This document shows, piece by piece, positions 5,953 to 15,116 of a stretch of DNA of 64,000 bases. Under the pieces are notes generated by a model. That model saw nothing but the letters and a program-made list of their open reading frames with translations, was not told where the DNA came from and did no database searches. The translations under genes were made by a program, and so were the position numbers. Positions within the stretch are counted from its first letter, which is position 1; each line of letters begins with the position of its first letter. Source of the DNA: Taibaiella sp041660405 (lineage in GTDB: Bacteria; Bacteroidota; Bacteroidia; Chitinophagales; Chitinophagaceae); assembly GCA_041660405.1 (NCBI GenBank), contig JBAZWL010000026.1, positions 1 to 64,000 of the forward strand, given 5' to 3'.

Positions 5953-7830
5953 TTAATAATCAATCTGCAGATTCAGGCTATCTCTTAATAATTTCAGTGC
6001 GGGATTCTGTGTGGCCATAAGCTCGTAAATTTCCAGCTTGGTTAGTACACGTTCTTTGGGCTCTTCTTTTCTGGCTGTGGTATCATATTGTACCATAATT
6101 CTAAGATCGGGAATTCTGGTTTTTTGTTTACCAAAATCCATAAATACTTCTCTTTGGTTCTGTCCGTAAATCATATTTACTTCAGAAACACAAACGATCT
6201 TCAATTCATTTCCTGAAATGTATTGAATACTCATCATATCCAGCTGGGCCGCTACCGGCATCTGTTTCAGTTCATTACGTACATATTCTTTGAATTCACT
6301 AAACAGCTGCTCTGCTACTTCCTGGCTCAACACCATAGGCTCACCGGCATGTGCCTCTGCTTGTTCACTTTGCTGTTGTATCTCCTGCAATATATTAAGC
6401 CCTAGCTTAGGTCTTTTTGATTGGAGGGATGGTGGAGGAACAGCAGCAGTCTGTGTCTGCGGTACACTCATCTCAACAGGCCTGGCTGCTGGCGTTATCT
6501 TTGGTTCTGCTACTACTGGCTGCACTTCCTGTACCGGTGTGCTGTAAACGTTTGCAGGTAAAGCTTTCACAGGTTCAGAAGGAGCGTGCGATGGTGTAAC
6601 TGCTGGCGGTGTATTAAAACTTTGTGGTGGTGCAAAAGAAGTTGGCTGCGGTGCCTGCCCTCGATTGATTACTGATTCATCAGGTTTTTTTTTTAGTTCA
6701 GAACCGTTCAGTTCCAATTGCGCTGTATTCAATACATCATTAAGGTAACAAAGCCGAATGAGGCACAGTTCTAAATGCAACCGTTTGTTGAGCGCATTGC
6801 GGAAACCCATCTCTGCATCGTTAAGTACACTTAAGCCCGACAGAATATATGAAGATGGAATGATCTGCGCTTTCTCAAAATAAATACGCTTATGATCTTC
6901 CGGAACGTCCAATAGCTGTGCCATGCGCACATCTTTACTCAGCAGGAGATTACGGAAATGTTCAGCAAAACCATTGAGGATCACATCACCTTCAAAACCA
7001 CGTTGCAATATATTATCCAGCAACAACAAAGCTGCTCCTATGTCTTTACTTAGCAGAATATCTCCGAGCTTGAAATATACATCTGCATCAAGAATATTCA
7101 GGTGTTCTACCGTTTGTGCGTAGGTAAGCTGCCCGTTGGTAAAACCGGCAATACGGTCCATCATAGACAAGGCATCACGCATACAGCCTTCGCTCTTTTG
7201 CGCAATGATGTGCAATGCGTTATTCTGCGCTTCTACATTTTCCTTCACACATATACTGGCCAGATGGCCTACAATATCTTCCGTCTGAATTCTTTTAAAA
7301 TCGAATATCTGGCAGCGGGAAAGTATAGTAGGTAATATCTTGTGTTTTTCGGTAGTTGCCAGGATGAAAATAGCATACGATGGCGGTTCTTCAAGTGTTT
7401 TCAAGAAAGCATTGAAAGCCGCAGTGCTGAGCATGTGTACCTCATCTATGATATAGATTTTGTACTTGCCGTGTTGCGGTGCATAACGTACCTGCTCTGT
7501 AAGCGAACGGATATCATCTACCGAGTTATTGCTCGCAGCATCCAGTTCAAAAATATTGAAAGAAGTATTATCCTGGAAAGACAGGCAAGTGCTGCATTCG
7601 CCACAGGCCTCCATATCAGGAGTAGGATTTTCGCAATTGATGGTACGTGCCAGAATACGCGCACATGTCGTTTTACCTACACCACGCGGCCCGCAGAACA
7701 AATAGGCATGAGCCAGATGTTGTGTTCGAATCGCATTTTTAAGGGTAGTGGTAATATGTTGTTGCCCGACAACGGTGTCAAACGTCTGAGGGCGGTATTT
7801 TCGCGCTGACACAATATACTGTTCCGACAT
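5953..7830 (-). CDS. dnaX: DNA polymerase III subunit gamma/tau
   Basis: The 625-residue clamp-loader ATPase has Walker A GPRGVGKTT at 47, zinc ligands Cys66, Cys76, Cys79 and Cys82, Walker B IIDE at 127-130 and the SRC motif at 171-173. Helical domain III follows, then a Pro/Gln-rich linker (about 385-500) and a C-terminal domain expected to bind polymerase and helicase. I chose the ATG at 7830, giving the typical MSEQYIVSARKYRPQTF; a longer reading adds 49 unrelated residues. Codons 380-382 lie in a run of ten A residues. A one-base slip there meets a stop almost at once, giving a 383-residue gamma-like product. Confidence 0.96.
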   Translation of the reverse strand: MSEQYIVSARKYRPQTFDTVVGQQHITTTLKNAIRTQHLAHAYLFCGPRGVGKTTCARILARTINCENPTPDMEACGECSTCLSFQDNTSFNIFELDAASNNSVDDIRSLTEQVRYAPQHGKYKIYIIDEVHMLSTAAFNAFLKTLEEPPSYAIFILATTEKHKILPTILSRCQIFDFKRIQTEDIVGHLASICVKENVEAQNNALHIIAQKSEGCMRDALSMMDRIAGFTNGQLTYAQTVEHLNILDADVYFKLGDILLSKDIGAALLLLDNILQRGFEGDVILNGFAEHFRNLLLSKDVRMAQLLDVPEDHKRIYFEKAQIIPSSYILSGLSVLNDAEMGFRNALNKRLHLELCLIRLCYLNDVLNTAQLELNGSELKKKPDESVINRGQAPQPTSFAPPQSFNTPPAVTPSHAPSEPVKALPANVYSTPVQEVQPVVAEPKITPAARPVEMSVPQTQTAAVPPPSLQSKRPKLGLNILQEIQQQSEQAEAHAGEPMVLSQEVAEQLFSEFKEYVRNELKQMPVAAQLDMMSIQYISGNELKIVCVSEVNMIYGQNQREVFMDFGKQKTRIPDLRIMVQYDTTARKEEPKERVLTKLEIYELMATQNPALKLLRDSLNLQIDY

Positions 7831-7979
7831 GGCTGCAAGTTCTGAAATTTGATGGAGATAGCAAAAAAGTAAACCGTGATGTGAAATTAAGGATTGATTA
7901 GATTTGCCAGCCCGTTCTTTATCGTGGGAAATATCGATATTTACAATATTACACAGTACAATTAAGCAGAAAAGCAACC

Positions 7980-8951
7980 ATGAGTAAAAATATTAAAGGA
8001 TTATTTTTTGTTCTTTTTTCCTGTCTTCTTTTTTTCTCTTGTAAGAAAGATGTGCTGGAACCTGAAGAAGCCAATCAAATAATGGTACCGGCTACACACG
8101 ATCTTAATCGTATTGTATTTGTAAATGATACGCTTGGATTTATTGCGGGTGGCGAAAAATATGAGAACACCGAAATTTTAACCACTAAAGATGGTGGCAA
8201 AACCTGGTCCCGCTTTTACCTCGATAAGGATGGAAGTAAAGGCGTTTATGGCCTGGCTGTGTATGGATCGAGCGTTTATGGCGCAGGTTATGATGGTAAA
8301 TTTTACAAACAAGAAGCATCGGGACAAGGATGGCAAGTAATACAAACATCTTATTGGGAATGGTTTCAAAGTATCACCTTTACAGGGGCAAATAAAGGAT
8401 TTATAATATCCGGAGAGGGTTACAGGGGTGGTCGCCTTTATAGCACAGATTCTATGGGCCATTTGTCCCGGATCGACACATTTGAATTCCAATTGGTTGA
8501 TATTCAATTCGCTAATGAACAAGTAGGCTATATTTCAGGGTATGGTTCTGTTTTGAAAACAGAAGATGGAGGTAGTACCTGGGTGCTGCAAAATGTAAAA
8601 GGAGATCTGTTCAGAAGTGTAAGTTGTGTGGATCAGAGCAATGTCTGGATGGTAGGATATAATGGCAGCATTATTCATACCAGCGATGGTGGTGCCCATT
8701 GGGAACACCAACGGAATGGCGACAATCCTTTATTGAAAAAATATCGTTTACGTGCTGTGGCCTTTAAAGATTTGCACACCGGCTACGCAGCCGGCGACAA
8801 AGGAATAATATTGAAAACAACGGATGGCGGTGCACATTGGATAGAATTTAAACATCTTACAGATAATGATTTTAAATGCCTGACCATTCATCCGGATGGG
8901 AGCCTTTGGGTAGCCGGTGCCGATGGTATGGTTTTCCACATTAAAGAATAA
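7980..8951 (+). CDS. Ycf48-like beta-propeller lipoprotein
   Basis: This 323-residue protein has a lipoprotein signal ending LLFFSC (Cys21), so it is lipidated and exported. The rest is a series of BNR/Ycf48-like propeller blades with the repeated motif (T/K)xDGGxxW at KDGGKTW, EDGGSTW, SDGGAHW and TDGGAHW. In cyanobacteria the fold assists photosystem II assembly; in Bacteroidota such proteins are widespread and uncharacterised. It is divergent from dnaX and has no obvious partner gene. Confidence 0.82.
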   Translation: MSKNIKGLFFVLFSCLLFFSCKKDVLEPEEANQIMVPATHDLNRIVFVNDTLGFIAGGEKYENTEILTTKDGGKTWSRFYLDKDGSKGVYGLAVYGSSVYGAGYDGKFYKQEASGQGWQVIQTSYWEWFQSITFTGANKGFIISGEGYRGGRLYSTDSMGHLSRIDTFEFQLVDIQFANEQVGYISGYGSVLKTEDGGSTWVLQNVKGDLFRSVSCVDQSNVWMVGYNGSIIHTSDGGAHWEHQRNGDNPLLKKYRLRAVAFKDLHTGYAAGDKGIILKTTDGGAHWIEFKHLTDNDFKCLTIHPDGSLWVAGADGMVFHIKE

Positions 8952-9179
8952 CAACCCAATATTTATGTATTTTTATACGTCTTTATTTGTATCACACGCC
9001 TGCTAATACTTTTAATTTCAGCCGGGAACAAACTAATACCGTTGCACTTTGCGTTAATGATATTGCAGATTGATGACAATTAGTATTCTCCCATCGGAGA
9101 AAAAAAGTAAGCAGTAATATAAGAAAAGCACTTAGATACATTTAAAGAAAGGGAATAGCTATAGATATCAGAAGAATAC

Positions 9180-9758
9180 ATGCCGGAATATATTGAGCAG
9201 GACATAATTGAAGGTTGCCGACGGAATGACCGGTCGCTCCAGGAACATCTGTATAAAAAATATTACAGTTTGTTTCTGAAGTTGTGCGCCCGTTACGCTA
9301 AGGACATGCATGATGCAGAACAATTGGTACAGGATGGTTTTCTGAAAATATTTAACCACATGAATGATTATTCCGGCAAAGGCTCTTTTGAGGGCTGGAT
9401 GCGGAGAATTGTGGTGAATACCTGCCTGGATTATTTAAAAAGTAAGTACCTCAAAAATGCTATGCAATTACATTTTCCGAATGAAATAGCAGAATCAGGT
9501 ACATTCAGTATAAATAATAATGCGCTGGATAAGATCGCCATGAAAGATCTTCTAGGTATTATCCAGACATTGCCGCCTATGAGCCGTACGGTGTTTAACC
9601 TGTTTGTGTTTGAAGGATATAGTCATAAAGAAATAGGGAAAATACTGGAGATGAGTGAAGGCACATCTCAATGGCATGTAAACAATGCACGCAAAAACCT
9701 TCAGCAAAAAATTATAGCAAATCAGTTGATAGAAAATAAATATTATGAGCAAAAATGA
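9180..9758 (+). CDS. ECF-type RNA polymerase sigma factor
   Basis: This 192-residue protein has sigma region 2 (about 20-90, with DAEQLVQDGFLKIF and SFEGWMRRIVVNTCLDYLKS) and sigma region 4 (about 125-175, with FVFEGYSHKEIGKILEMSEGTSQWHVNNARK). The recognition helix carries SEGTSQWH rather than the common SEGTVKSR form; this variant is frequent in Bacteroidota. The 3' end overlaps the next gene by 14 bp, so the two are translationally coupled and the partner is likely its regulator. Confidence 0.92.
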   Translation: MPEYIEQDIIEGCRRNDRSLQEHLYKKYYSLFLKLCARYAKDMHDAEQLVQDGFLKIFNHMNDYSGKGSFEGWMRRIVVNTCLDYLKSKYLKNAMQLHFPNEIAESGTFSINNNALDKIAMKDLLGIIQTLPPMSRTVFNLFVFEGYSHKEIGKILEMSEGTSQWHVNNARKNLQQKIIANQLIENKYYEQK

Positions 9759-11112
9759 ATTTGATGAGTTGCTCTTAAAAAAATTTCGTGAAGCGGAACT
9801 AGAGTATAACCCGGCAAGTTGGGATAAGCTTTCCCAATTATTGTCATCAAGCCCTGCTGCCGGAGACAGTTCATTTGATGAGCTGCTCAGGAACAAGCTT
9901 CAGGACGATGAACTGGAGTATAAAGCGGAACATTGGGAGCAATTAGCCCTTTTGCTTCCTCCTACCCTGGTGCCTGTAAGTGATCGCACTACTTTTACTA
10001 CCGGGAATAAAAACAAAAGATGGGGATTGGCAGCAGGTATTGCAGCGGCCATCGTACTTATGGTTGGTACTGTATTTTTCTTCAGGCAAATAAATAATGG
10101 CCCGGATAAATCAATTCAACCTTCTTTAGTAAAAAAAGATCCAAAGTCTAATAATAGCAATACAACTATTCCGCAGAATAATACAAATGCGGTAACGAAT
10201 ACGCCACAAAACCCGGCCATAGCGCATCAAAATAATGTGCAGCCGCAAACGGCCTCCCCTGTTCAGCAACAGGCTGCAAAAAATAATACCCAAAACAATT
10301 CTTTATACAATACTATAAATCCTACAATCCCGAATATAATTACACCGCAACAACCTGAGCAAATTGCGCAAAACAATATTATACCATCACAGCCAGCTAT
10401 AATACAGGAGAAGCCTCCTGTTGAGCAGAAAATAACTACACTGGATAAAGAAAATCAAGTACGAGAAAATTATGCCTACAACAATACTACCTATACTTCA
10501 GCCTTTTATGAGGGCAATGGCAAAAACAATAAAAAGGCAAAAACCAGTGTAGCTTTAGGTGGCGGCGTGAATTACGGCAATCTGAATACCGGCTATTCAG
10601 CTGGTGTAAGCATCAGGCGCAAAGTAGCCGGCGATTTCTTTGTAGATGGCACTGTGGCTATGATGTATAATAACAATGCCAACAATGTTGCCATTAATAA
10701 TGGTCCTTCGCTTTCAGATAATAACAATACGGCAGCACGTCCGGCTGCATTCAATGAAACACCTTTGGCTTCGCCCGCTTTAGATCCTATTCAAAAATTG
10801 TACTACGTCCAGTTTAATCCATCTATAGGGTATCAGATCGAAAAACATGTAGCGCTAAGTGTTGGTGGAGATTTCCAGAAAATGCTGAACAAAACTGAAG
10901 AGATTGTGCAGCCTGAAAGCAATAATTCCAAACTGTTTCCCAACCTCGATGTAGGGTTAACAGCCAAGTCAGAATTCTCTATCACTCCCAATATACAGGC
11001 AGGGCTTATGTATCGTGAAGGCCTGAATAACCTGCTTAAAAATGATGGGTCAAAATATGTAAACCGTAGATATATACAAGTACAATTCAAGTATAATATT
11101 CCGGTAAATTAG
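9745..11112 (+). CDS. Putative sigma regulator: duplicated cytosolic motif, one TM helix and a barrel-like domain
   Basis: This 455-residue protein has no signal peptide. Residues 4-34 and 44-73 are a tandem duplication of FDELLxxK(L/F)xxxELEYxxxxWxxL, rich in acidic residues. One membrane helix lies at about 94-113 (GLAAGIAAAIVLMVGTVFFF). A low-complexity Asn/Gln/Pro region spans about 120-240, and residues 262-455 alternate like an outer-membrane beta-barrel (ALGGGVNYGNLNTGYSAGVS, ending VQFKYNIPV). Coupling to the sigma gene suggests the N-terminus holds the sigma factor while the rest senses the periplasm or outer membrane. Function is inferred. Confidence 0.7.
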   Translation: MSKNEFDELLLKKFREAELEYNPASWDKLSQLLSSSPAAGDSSFDELLRNKLQDDELEYKAEHWEQLALLLPPTLVPVSDRTTFTTGNKNKRWGLAAGIAAAIVLMVGTVFFFRQINNGPDKSIQPSLVKKDPKSNNSNTTIPQNNTNAVTNTPQNPAIAHQNNVQPQTASPVQQQAAKNNTQNNSLYNTINPTIPNIITPQQPEQIAQNNIIPSQPAIIQEKPPVEQKITTLDKENQVRENYAYNNTTYTSAFYEGNGKNNKKAKTSVALGGGVNYGNLNTGYSAGVSIRRKVAGDFFVDGTVAMMYNNNANNVAINNGPSLSDNNNTAARPAAFNETPLASPALDPIQKLYYVQFNPSIGYQIEKHVALSVGGDFQKMLNKTEEIVQPESNNSKLFPNLDVGLTAKSEFSITPNIQAGLMYREGLNNLLKNDGSKYVNRRYIQVQFKYNIPVN

Positions 11113-11180
11113 TGCGGCATGGGATAAAAATAATGTTTGCAATCCATTTTCATTTTGTTTCATGCCTGCTTATTTCGCCG

Positions 11181-11215
11181 AGGTGTTCTTCTTACCAGGA
11201 GAACACCTTTTCTTT
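11181..11215 (+). terminator. Terminator after the sigma operon
   Basis: A 9-bp stem (AGGTGTTCT at 11181-11189 with 11200-11208) with a 10-nt loop is followed by TTTTCTTTT. It lies between the sigma-partner gene and lysS. Confidence 0.75.
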
Positions 11216-11242
11216 TGATGATGCATAAGCCTTATTATTATG

Positions 11243-11250
11243 TACTTTTG
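11243..11250 (+). promoter_or_regulatory. -7 element of the lysS promoter
   Basis: TACTTTTG matches TAnnTTTG. The expected leader is about 30 nt. Confidence 0.6.
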
Positions 11251-11285
11251 CAGCCGATTATTTAAAAACATTTACCATAACTGAT

Positions 11286-12809
11286 ATGCAAACTACACTT
11301 AGCGAACAGGAAATTGTACGCAGAGAGAAACTTTCCAGACTACAGGAAGCAGGGATAGATCCGTATCCTGCTCCGCTCTACCCGGTATCCCACTACTCTG
11401 CCGATATAAAGGCTGAATTTACTGAAGAGCAAAAGGAAGCATTCAGTAAGGTATGTGTAGCAGGTCGTATTGTGAGTATTAATGATAAAGGAAAAGTATT
11501 TTTCATAAAAGTACAGGACAGCAAAGGCATCATCCAGCTATATGTAAAGCGTGATGAACTTTGTCCTGATGAGGATAAATCTTTCTGGGAAAATGTAGTA
11601 AAACATGGTTTGGATCTGGGCGACATTATTGGTGCCACCGGCTATGTATTCATTACCAAAACAGGAGAAACATCAATACATACCGAAACGCTTACTTTAC
11701 TATCCAAATCTTTAAAGCCGCTACCGGTAGTAAAAAAAGACGAGGAAGGAAATATATTTGATGCCGTTACTGACCCTGAATTCCGCTACCGTCAACGTTA
11801 TGCTGACCTGATTGTAACTGATGGCGTGAAAGAAACTTTTGTGAAGATCACAAAAATGAAAAATGCTATCCGCGATTTCCTGAATCATCATGGTGCGCTG
11901 GAAGTAGATACACCAGTACTGCAAAGTATTCCGGGCGGTGCTGCTGCACGTCCTTTTGTTACCCATCATAATGCATTGGACATTCCTTTGTATCTGCGTA
12001 TTGCCAATGAACTTTATCTGAAACGCCTTATTGTAGGCGGTTTTGATTGGGTGTATGAATTCAGTCGCAACTTCCGTAATGAAGGTATGGACCGGACGCA
12101 CAATCCGGAATTTACTGTACTGGAATTTTACGTGGCCTATAAAGACTACTTCTGGATGATGGAAACTACAGAGCAATTGCTGGAGAAAGTAGCTTTCGCT
12201 ACCAACAATACCACGATTGCCAAAGTGGGTGATAATGAGATCAATTTTAAAGCGCCTTACGCACGTGTAAGTATATACGATGCTATTAAAGAGCATACTG
12301 GCTTCGACATTTCTGAAATGGATGAAGAAGGTCTTCGAGGTGTATGTAAACAATTGAACATTCCCGTTGCACCAAGTATGGGCAGAGGTAAATTAATAGA
12401 TGAAATCTTTGGTGAAAAATGTGAGGCTAATTATATACAGCCTACTTTCATCATCGACTATCCTATCGAAATGAGTCCGCTTACAAAAAAACACAGAAGC
12501 AAAAAAGGTCTTGTAGAACGTTTTGAGCTTATGATCAATGGTAAAGAAATTGCCAATGCATATACCGAACTTAACGATCCGATAGATCAGCGTGAACGCT
12601 TTGAAGAACAACTCAGCCTGATGGAAAGAGGTGACGATGAAGCTATGTTTATAGACCATGATTTCCTTCGTGCATTGGAGTATGGTATGCCACCTACAGC
12701 TGGTATAGGCTTTGGTATAGATCGCCTGGCTATGCTGCTTACCGGGCAATCATCCATACAGGATGTTTTATTCTTCCCACAAATGCGTCCTGAAAAAACA
12801 CAATCATAA
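11286..12809 (+). CDS. lysS: Lysyl-tRNA synthetase, class II
   Basis: This 507-residue enzyme charges tRNA-Lys. An OB-fold anticodon-binding domain spans roughly 50-165 (CVAGRIVSINDKGKVFFIKV). The class II core follows, with motif 2 FRNEGMDRTHNPEFT at about 262 and motif 3 GIGFGIDRLAMLL at about 473. LQSIPGGAAARPFVTHHNAL and YELNDP-type segments (AYTELNDP) are typical LysS signatures. Length is normal for the family. It has its own promoter and terminator, so it is monocistronic. Confidence 0.97.
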   Translation: MQTTLSEQEIVRREKLSRLQEAGIDPYPAPLYPVSHYSADIKAEFTEEQKEAFSKVCVAGRIVSINDKGKVFFIKVQDSKGIIQLYVKRDELCPDEDKSFWENVVKHGLDLGDIIGATGYVFITKTGETSIHTETLTLLSKSLKPLPVVKKDEEGNIFDAVTDPEFRYRQRYADLIVTDGVKETFVKITKMKNAIRDFLNHHGALEVDTPVLQSIPGGAAARPFVTHHNALDIPLYLRIANELYLKRLIVGGFDWVYEFSRNFRNEGMDRTHNPEFTVLEFYVAYKDYFWMMETTEQLLEKVAFATNNTTIAKVGDNEINFKAPYARVSIYDAIKEHTGFDISEMDEEGLRGVCKQLNIPVAPSMGRGKLIDEIFGEKCEANYIQPTFIIDYPIEMSPLTKKHRSKKGLVERFELMINGKEIANAYTELNDPIDQRERFEEQLSLMERGDDEAMFIDHDFLRALEYGMPPTAGIGFGIDRLAMLLTGQSSIQDVLFFPQMRPEKTQS

Positions 12810-12818
12810 ATACTTCAG

Positions 12819-12850
12819 CAGGAACAAGCCTAAAGGTTTGTTCCTGTTTT
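12819..12850 (+). terminator. lysS terminator
   Basis: A 12-bp stem (12819-12830 with 12835-12846, one G-T pair) with loop TAAA is followed by TTTT. It lies just before the broken VOC gene, which leaves that gene little room for a promoter of its own. Confidence 0.85.
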
Positions 12851-12863
12851 AAATTTATCTATC

Positions 12864-13228
12864 ATGTCCTCAGTAGACCCATTTTTCGCATTTTCGATTT
12901 ACCCAAAGCGTTTGAGTTTTATGTTGACTGGCTTGGCTTTACTGTAGATTGGGAACATAGATACGGAGAAAATTTTCCTATTTATATGCAGGTTTCCAAA
13001 GATGATATTGTCTTTCATTTAAGCGAACATTATGGCGATGCCTGCCCGGGCTCAAAGGTATATATAGAATACACCGGCGATCTTCAGGCTTATCAAAAAG
13101 AATTGAGCCGGAAAGATTACCGGTATTACAAACCCTGCCTGGAACACGAGCCTGGAGGTGCAACAATGGAACTGATCGATCCATTTGGGAATAAGATACT
13201 TTTTTCGGCTAAAAAAGAACAAGACTAG
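12864..13228 (+). pseudogene. VOC-family (bleomycin resistance-like) gene with a one-base frameshift
   Basis: Two frames together give a normal VOC protein of about 120 residues. From the ATG at 12864 the first frame reads MSSVDP, then leaves the family pattern and stops after 27 codons. The frame that takes over after the T5 run at 12882-12886 reads FRIFDLPKAFEFYVDW, continues to EPGGATMELIDPFGNKILF and stops at 13228. One extra T in that run would restore the gene. The second frame has no ATG, GTG or TTG before 12986, so it cannot begin normally upstream. It is either a true frameshift mutation or a homopolymer sequencing error. The substrate is unknown. Confidence 0.8.
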
Positions 13229-13272
13229 ATCGTTCGCACTCCTTACATTTACAGTTAAACATTTCACTATAC

Positions 13273-14211
13273 ATGGGCATACTCCGGATTGCTATTTGTT
13301 CCATCTTCATACTTTCGAGCTGTTCATTACTGCATGCGCAAAAGAATGAGTATAGCCTCAAAGGCTTTATGGGTGTACAAGGTGGAGAATCTTTTACTTA
13401 CAAACTGGAACTTAAAGATTCGGTAGGTAATATATTGAGCGGTTATGCCTACACGTATCTTAACGAAAAGAATGATGTAAAGACTTACGTAATAGCCGAA
13501 GCAGATCGTGACAAGAAAACATTGTTCATCAGGGAAGCGACTATTATACACAATCACTATTTTGAAAGCAGAGCTCTTATATGCCTGGTAGAGTCTTTGT
13601 TAACTTATAATAATACAGAACATACCCTATCTGGTCCGTTGACTACCATGACGGCCGGAAATGGCGCCAGTTGCAGCAAAGGCAGTATTACCTTTACCAA
13701 TGTCACTGAATTGAATAACCTTTTTAATCCTGAATTAAAAAGTGAGTTACCTGTAGCCCAGGCAGCCCAGAAGCCCGTTCCCACAAAGGCTCCTAAAATT
13801 GTTTACGATACACTGCGCAAGTCCAAACCTGCTACAGTAAACACAAAGCCAGTTCCAGAAATTAAAAAACCGGAAACTATAACAGAAGGAAAAGACAAAA
13901 CATATCGCTGGCAATCGGACAATATTGTATTGGAAATATGGGATGGGAATAATGAAGACAATGATCGCGTTACGATACTGTTTAATGGTACAGAATTGCT
14001 TAAAGATTATGTACTTACCAAACAGAAAAAGAAACTATCCATTCCTGTTGGCGGCAACGAGCTAAACATTATAACTATTATAGCCAATAACGAAGGTGGC
14101 GATCCGCCTAATACGGCTAACATTCTGTTAAGCGATAATGATGTTCAGTACGATGTTATAGCTCACAATACTATTGGGAAAAGAGCTTTGATAAAAATTA
14201 TGAAGAAATAA
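13273..14211 (+). CDS. Secreted protein of unknown function
   Basis: This 312-residue protein has a signal peptide; cleavage after HAQ (residue 23) is likely, though LSSC at 14-17 could also act as a lipobox. The N-terminal half (24-155) is a beta-rich domain (FTYKLELKDSVGNILSGYAY). A Pro/Lys-rich linker spans about 158-205. The C-terminal domain (about 210-312) contains IVLEIWDGNNEDNDRVTILF and NELNIITIIANNEGGDPPNT, a beta-sandwich-like pattern seen in secreted Bacteroidota proteins. I do not recognise the family. It has its own terminator. Confidence 0.7.
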   Translation: MGILRIAICSIFILSSCSLLHAQKNEYSLKGFMGVQGGESFTYKLELKDSVGNILSGYAYTYLNEKNDVKTYVIAEADRDKKTLFIREATIIHNHYFESRALICLVESLLTYNNTEHTLSGPLTTMTAGNGASCSKGSITFTNVTELNNLFNPELKSELPVAQAAQKPVPTKAPKIVYDTLRKSKPATVNTKPVPEIKKPETITEGKDKTYRWQSDNIVLEIWDGNNEDNDRVTILFNGTELLKDYVLTKQKKKLSIPVGGNELNIITIIANNEGGDPPNTANILLSDNDVQYDVIAHNTIGKRALIKIMKK

Positions 14212-14244
14212 TCTGCTTGTTATTGCAAGGTTTATATACAACTT

Positions 14245-14269
14245 AAAACCCTCCACAGGGGAGGGTTTT
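14245..14269. terminator. Terminator between convergent genes
   Basis: A 10-bp stem (AAAACCCTCC at 14245-14254 with 14260-14269) with a 5-nt loop is flanked by A and T runs. It serves the secreted protein gene and probably also the convergent barrel gene. Confidence 0.8.
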
Positions 14270-14297
14270 GTTTGATGTCATAGTATTGAACATTAAA

Positions 14298-15008
14298 TCA
14301 AAGTCCGAATTTATAAACCAGGCCGCCTGTTAAAGCGCTGTAAGCATCGTTATGTTGATTTGCTTCAACTGTTGGTTCATAACCATCAATTTTATCAGAG
14401 AAACACAAGTTTGTTCGCAGGTTGATGTTTACTAGTAATTTGGCGTTCCTGATTTTAGCTACAGGAAAATTCACACCCAACTCTAATGGTACAAAAATAT
14501 TACTTCCTTTATAATCGGCCATCGAGCCATACGAAGTACTGGCAATACCATTAGCTTTTACATTATTAGTAAGATTACCTACGCCTGTACCAAAGTATAA
14601 AGTGGATAGTATCCTTACAATGCTTTCTTTTTTCGCTTCTTCGCTGGCAAGGGCTACCGGAAAAAAGCGAAATGATAAACAAAACGCAAGATAATTATTT
14701 TCAAAGCCGGTTTCTGTAGCGTCTGCATCATCAAGAGAAGCCCCGCCTTTCAAAAGTCCTTTTTGAAAATCAAGATTTACCGCTAAAAAATCCAAAGAAA
14801 AATAATGAATACCTGCTCCTACTGTAGGGGAAGGAATGGTCTTCGTCCATTGAAAATCACTATGGGAAAAGGTATAACCTCCTCCGGCAGAAATGCCAAA
14901 CATGTCCGTTGCATCTTGTGCTTTTACTGAATTCACGGGTGATAAAAAGAGAAGCATAGCCAGGATAATAACTGGTTTTGCTACCCGGCTTTGGTGTAGA
15001 GGTTCCAT
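14298..15008 (-). CDS. Outer-membrane beta-barrel protein (PorT-like)
   Basis: This 236-residue protein has a signal peptide ending SVKAQ. The mature part alternates polar and hydrophobic residues, with Gly-rich turns (FGISAGGGYTFSH, TLYFGTGVGNLTNN, LVNINLRTNL) and a terminal aromatic strand (GGLVYKFGL), as in 8-10-stranded outer-membrane barrels. I chose the ATG at 15008 because it places the signal peptide at the N-terminus; a longer reading adds a second hydrophobic stretch. A terminator at 15055-15091 separates it from the upstream T9SS gene. Ligand and role are unknown. Confidence 0.75.
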   Translation of the reverse strand: MEPLHQSRVAKPVIILAMLLFLSPVNSVKAQDATDMFGISAGGGYTFSHSDFQWTKTIPSPTVGAGIHYFSLDFLAVNLDFQKGLLKGGASLDDADATETGFENNYLAFCLSFRFFPVALASEEAKKESIVRILSTLYFGTGVGNLTNNVKANGIASTSYGSMADYKGSNIFVPLELGVNFPVAKIRNAKLLVNINLRTNLCFSDKIDGYEPTVEANQHNDAYSALTGGLVYKFGL

Positions 15009-15054
15009 AATTAGGGGTTTATAAATTGTAACAAAAAACAATAATAATAAAGAT

Positions 15055-15091
15055 AACAATGGCTGCCACCAATACAGGGACAGCCAATGTT
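15055..15091 (-). terminator. Terminator after the first CTD partner gene
   Basis: An 11-bp stem with one mismatch (15055-15065 with 15081-15091) is followed on the minus strand by a T-rich tract. It ends the first giant/partner module. Confidence 0.6.
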
Positions 15092-15116
15092 ATTTTTGCT
15101 TTACATGTTGATGGGT

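Noticed and set aside
7342..7809. 155-codon plus-strand frame opposite dnaX
   Set aside because: Fully antisense to the conserved ATPase domain, with no recognisable domain.
11721..12353. 210-codon minus-strand frame opposite lysS
   Set aside because: Antisense to conserved synthetase motifs and aromatic-rich, as expected of a shadow frame.
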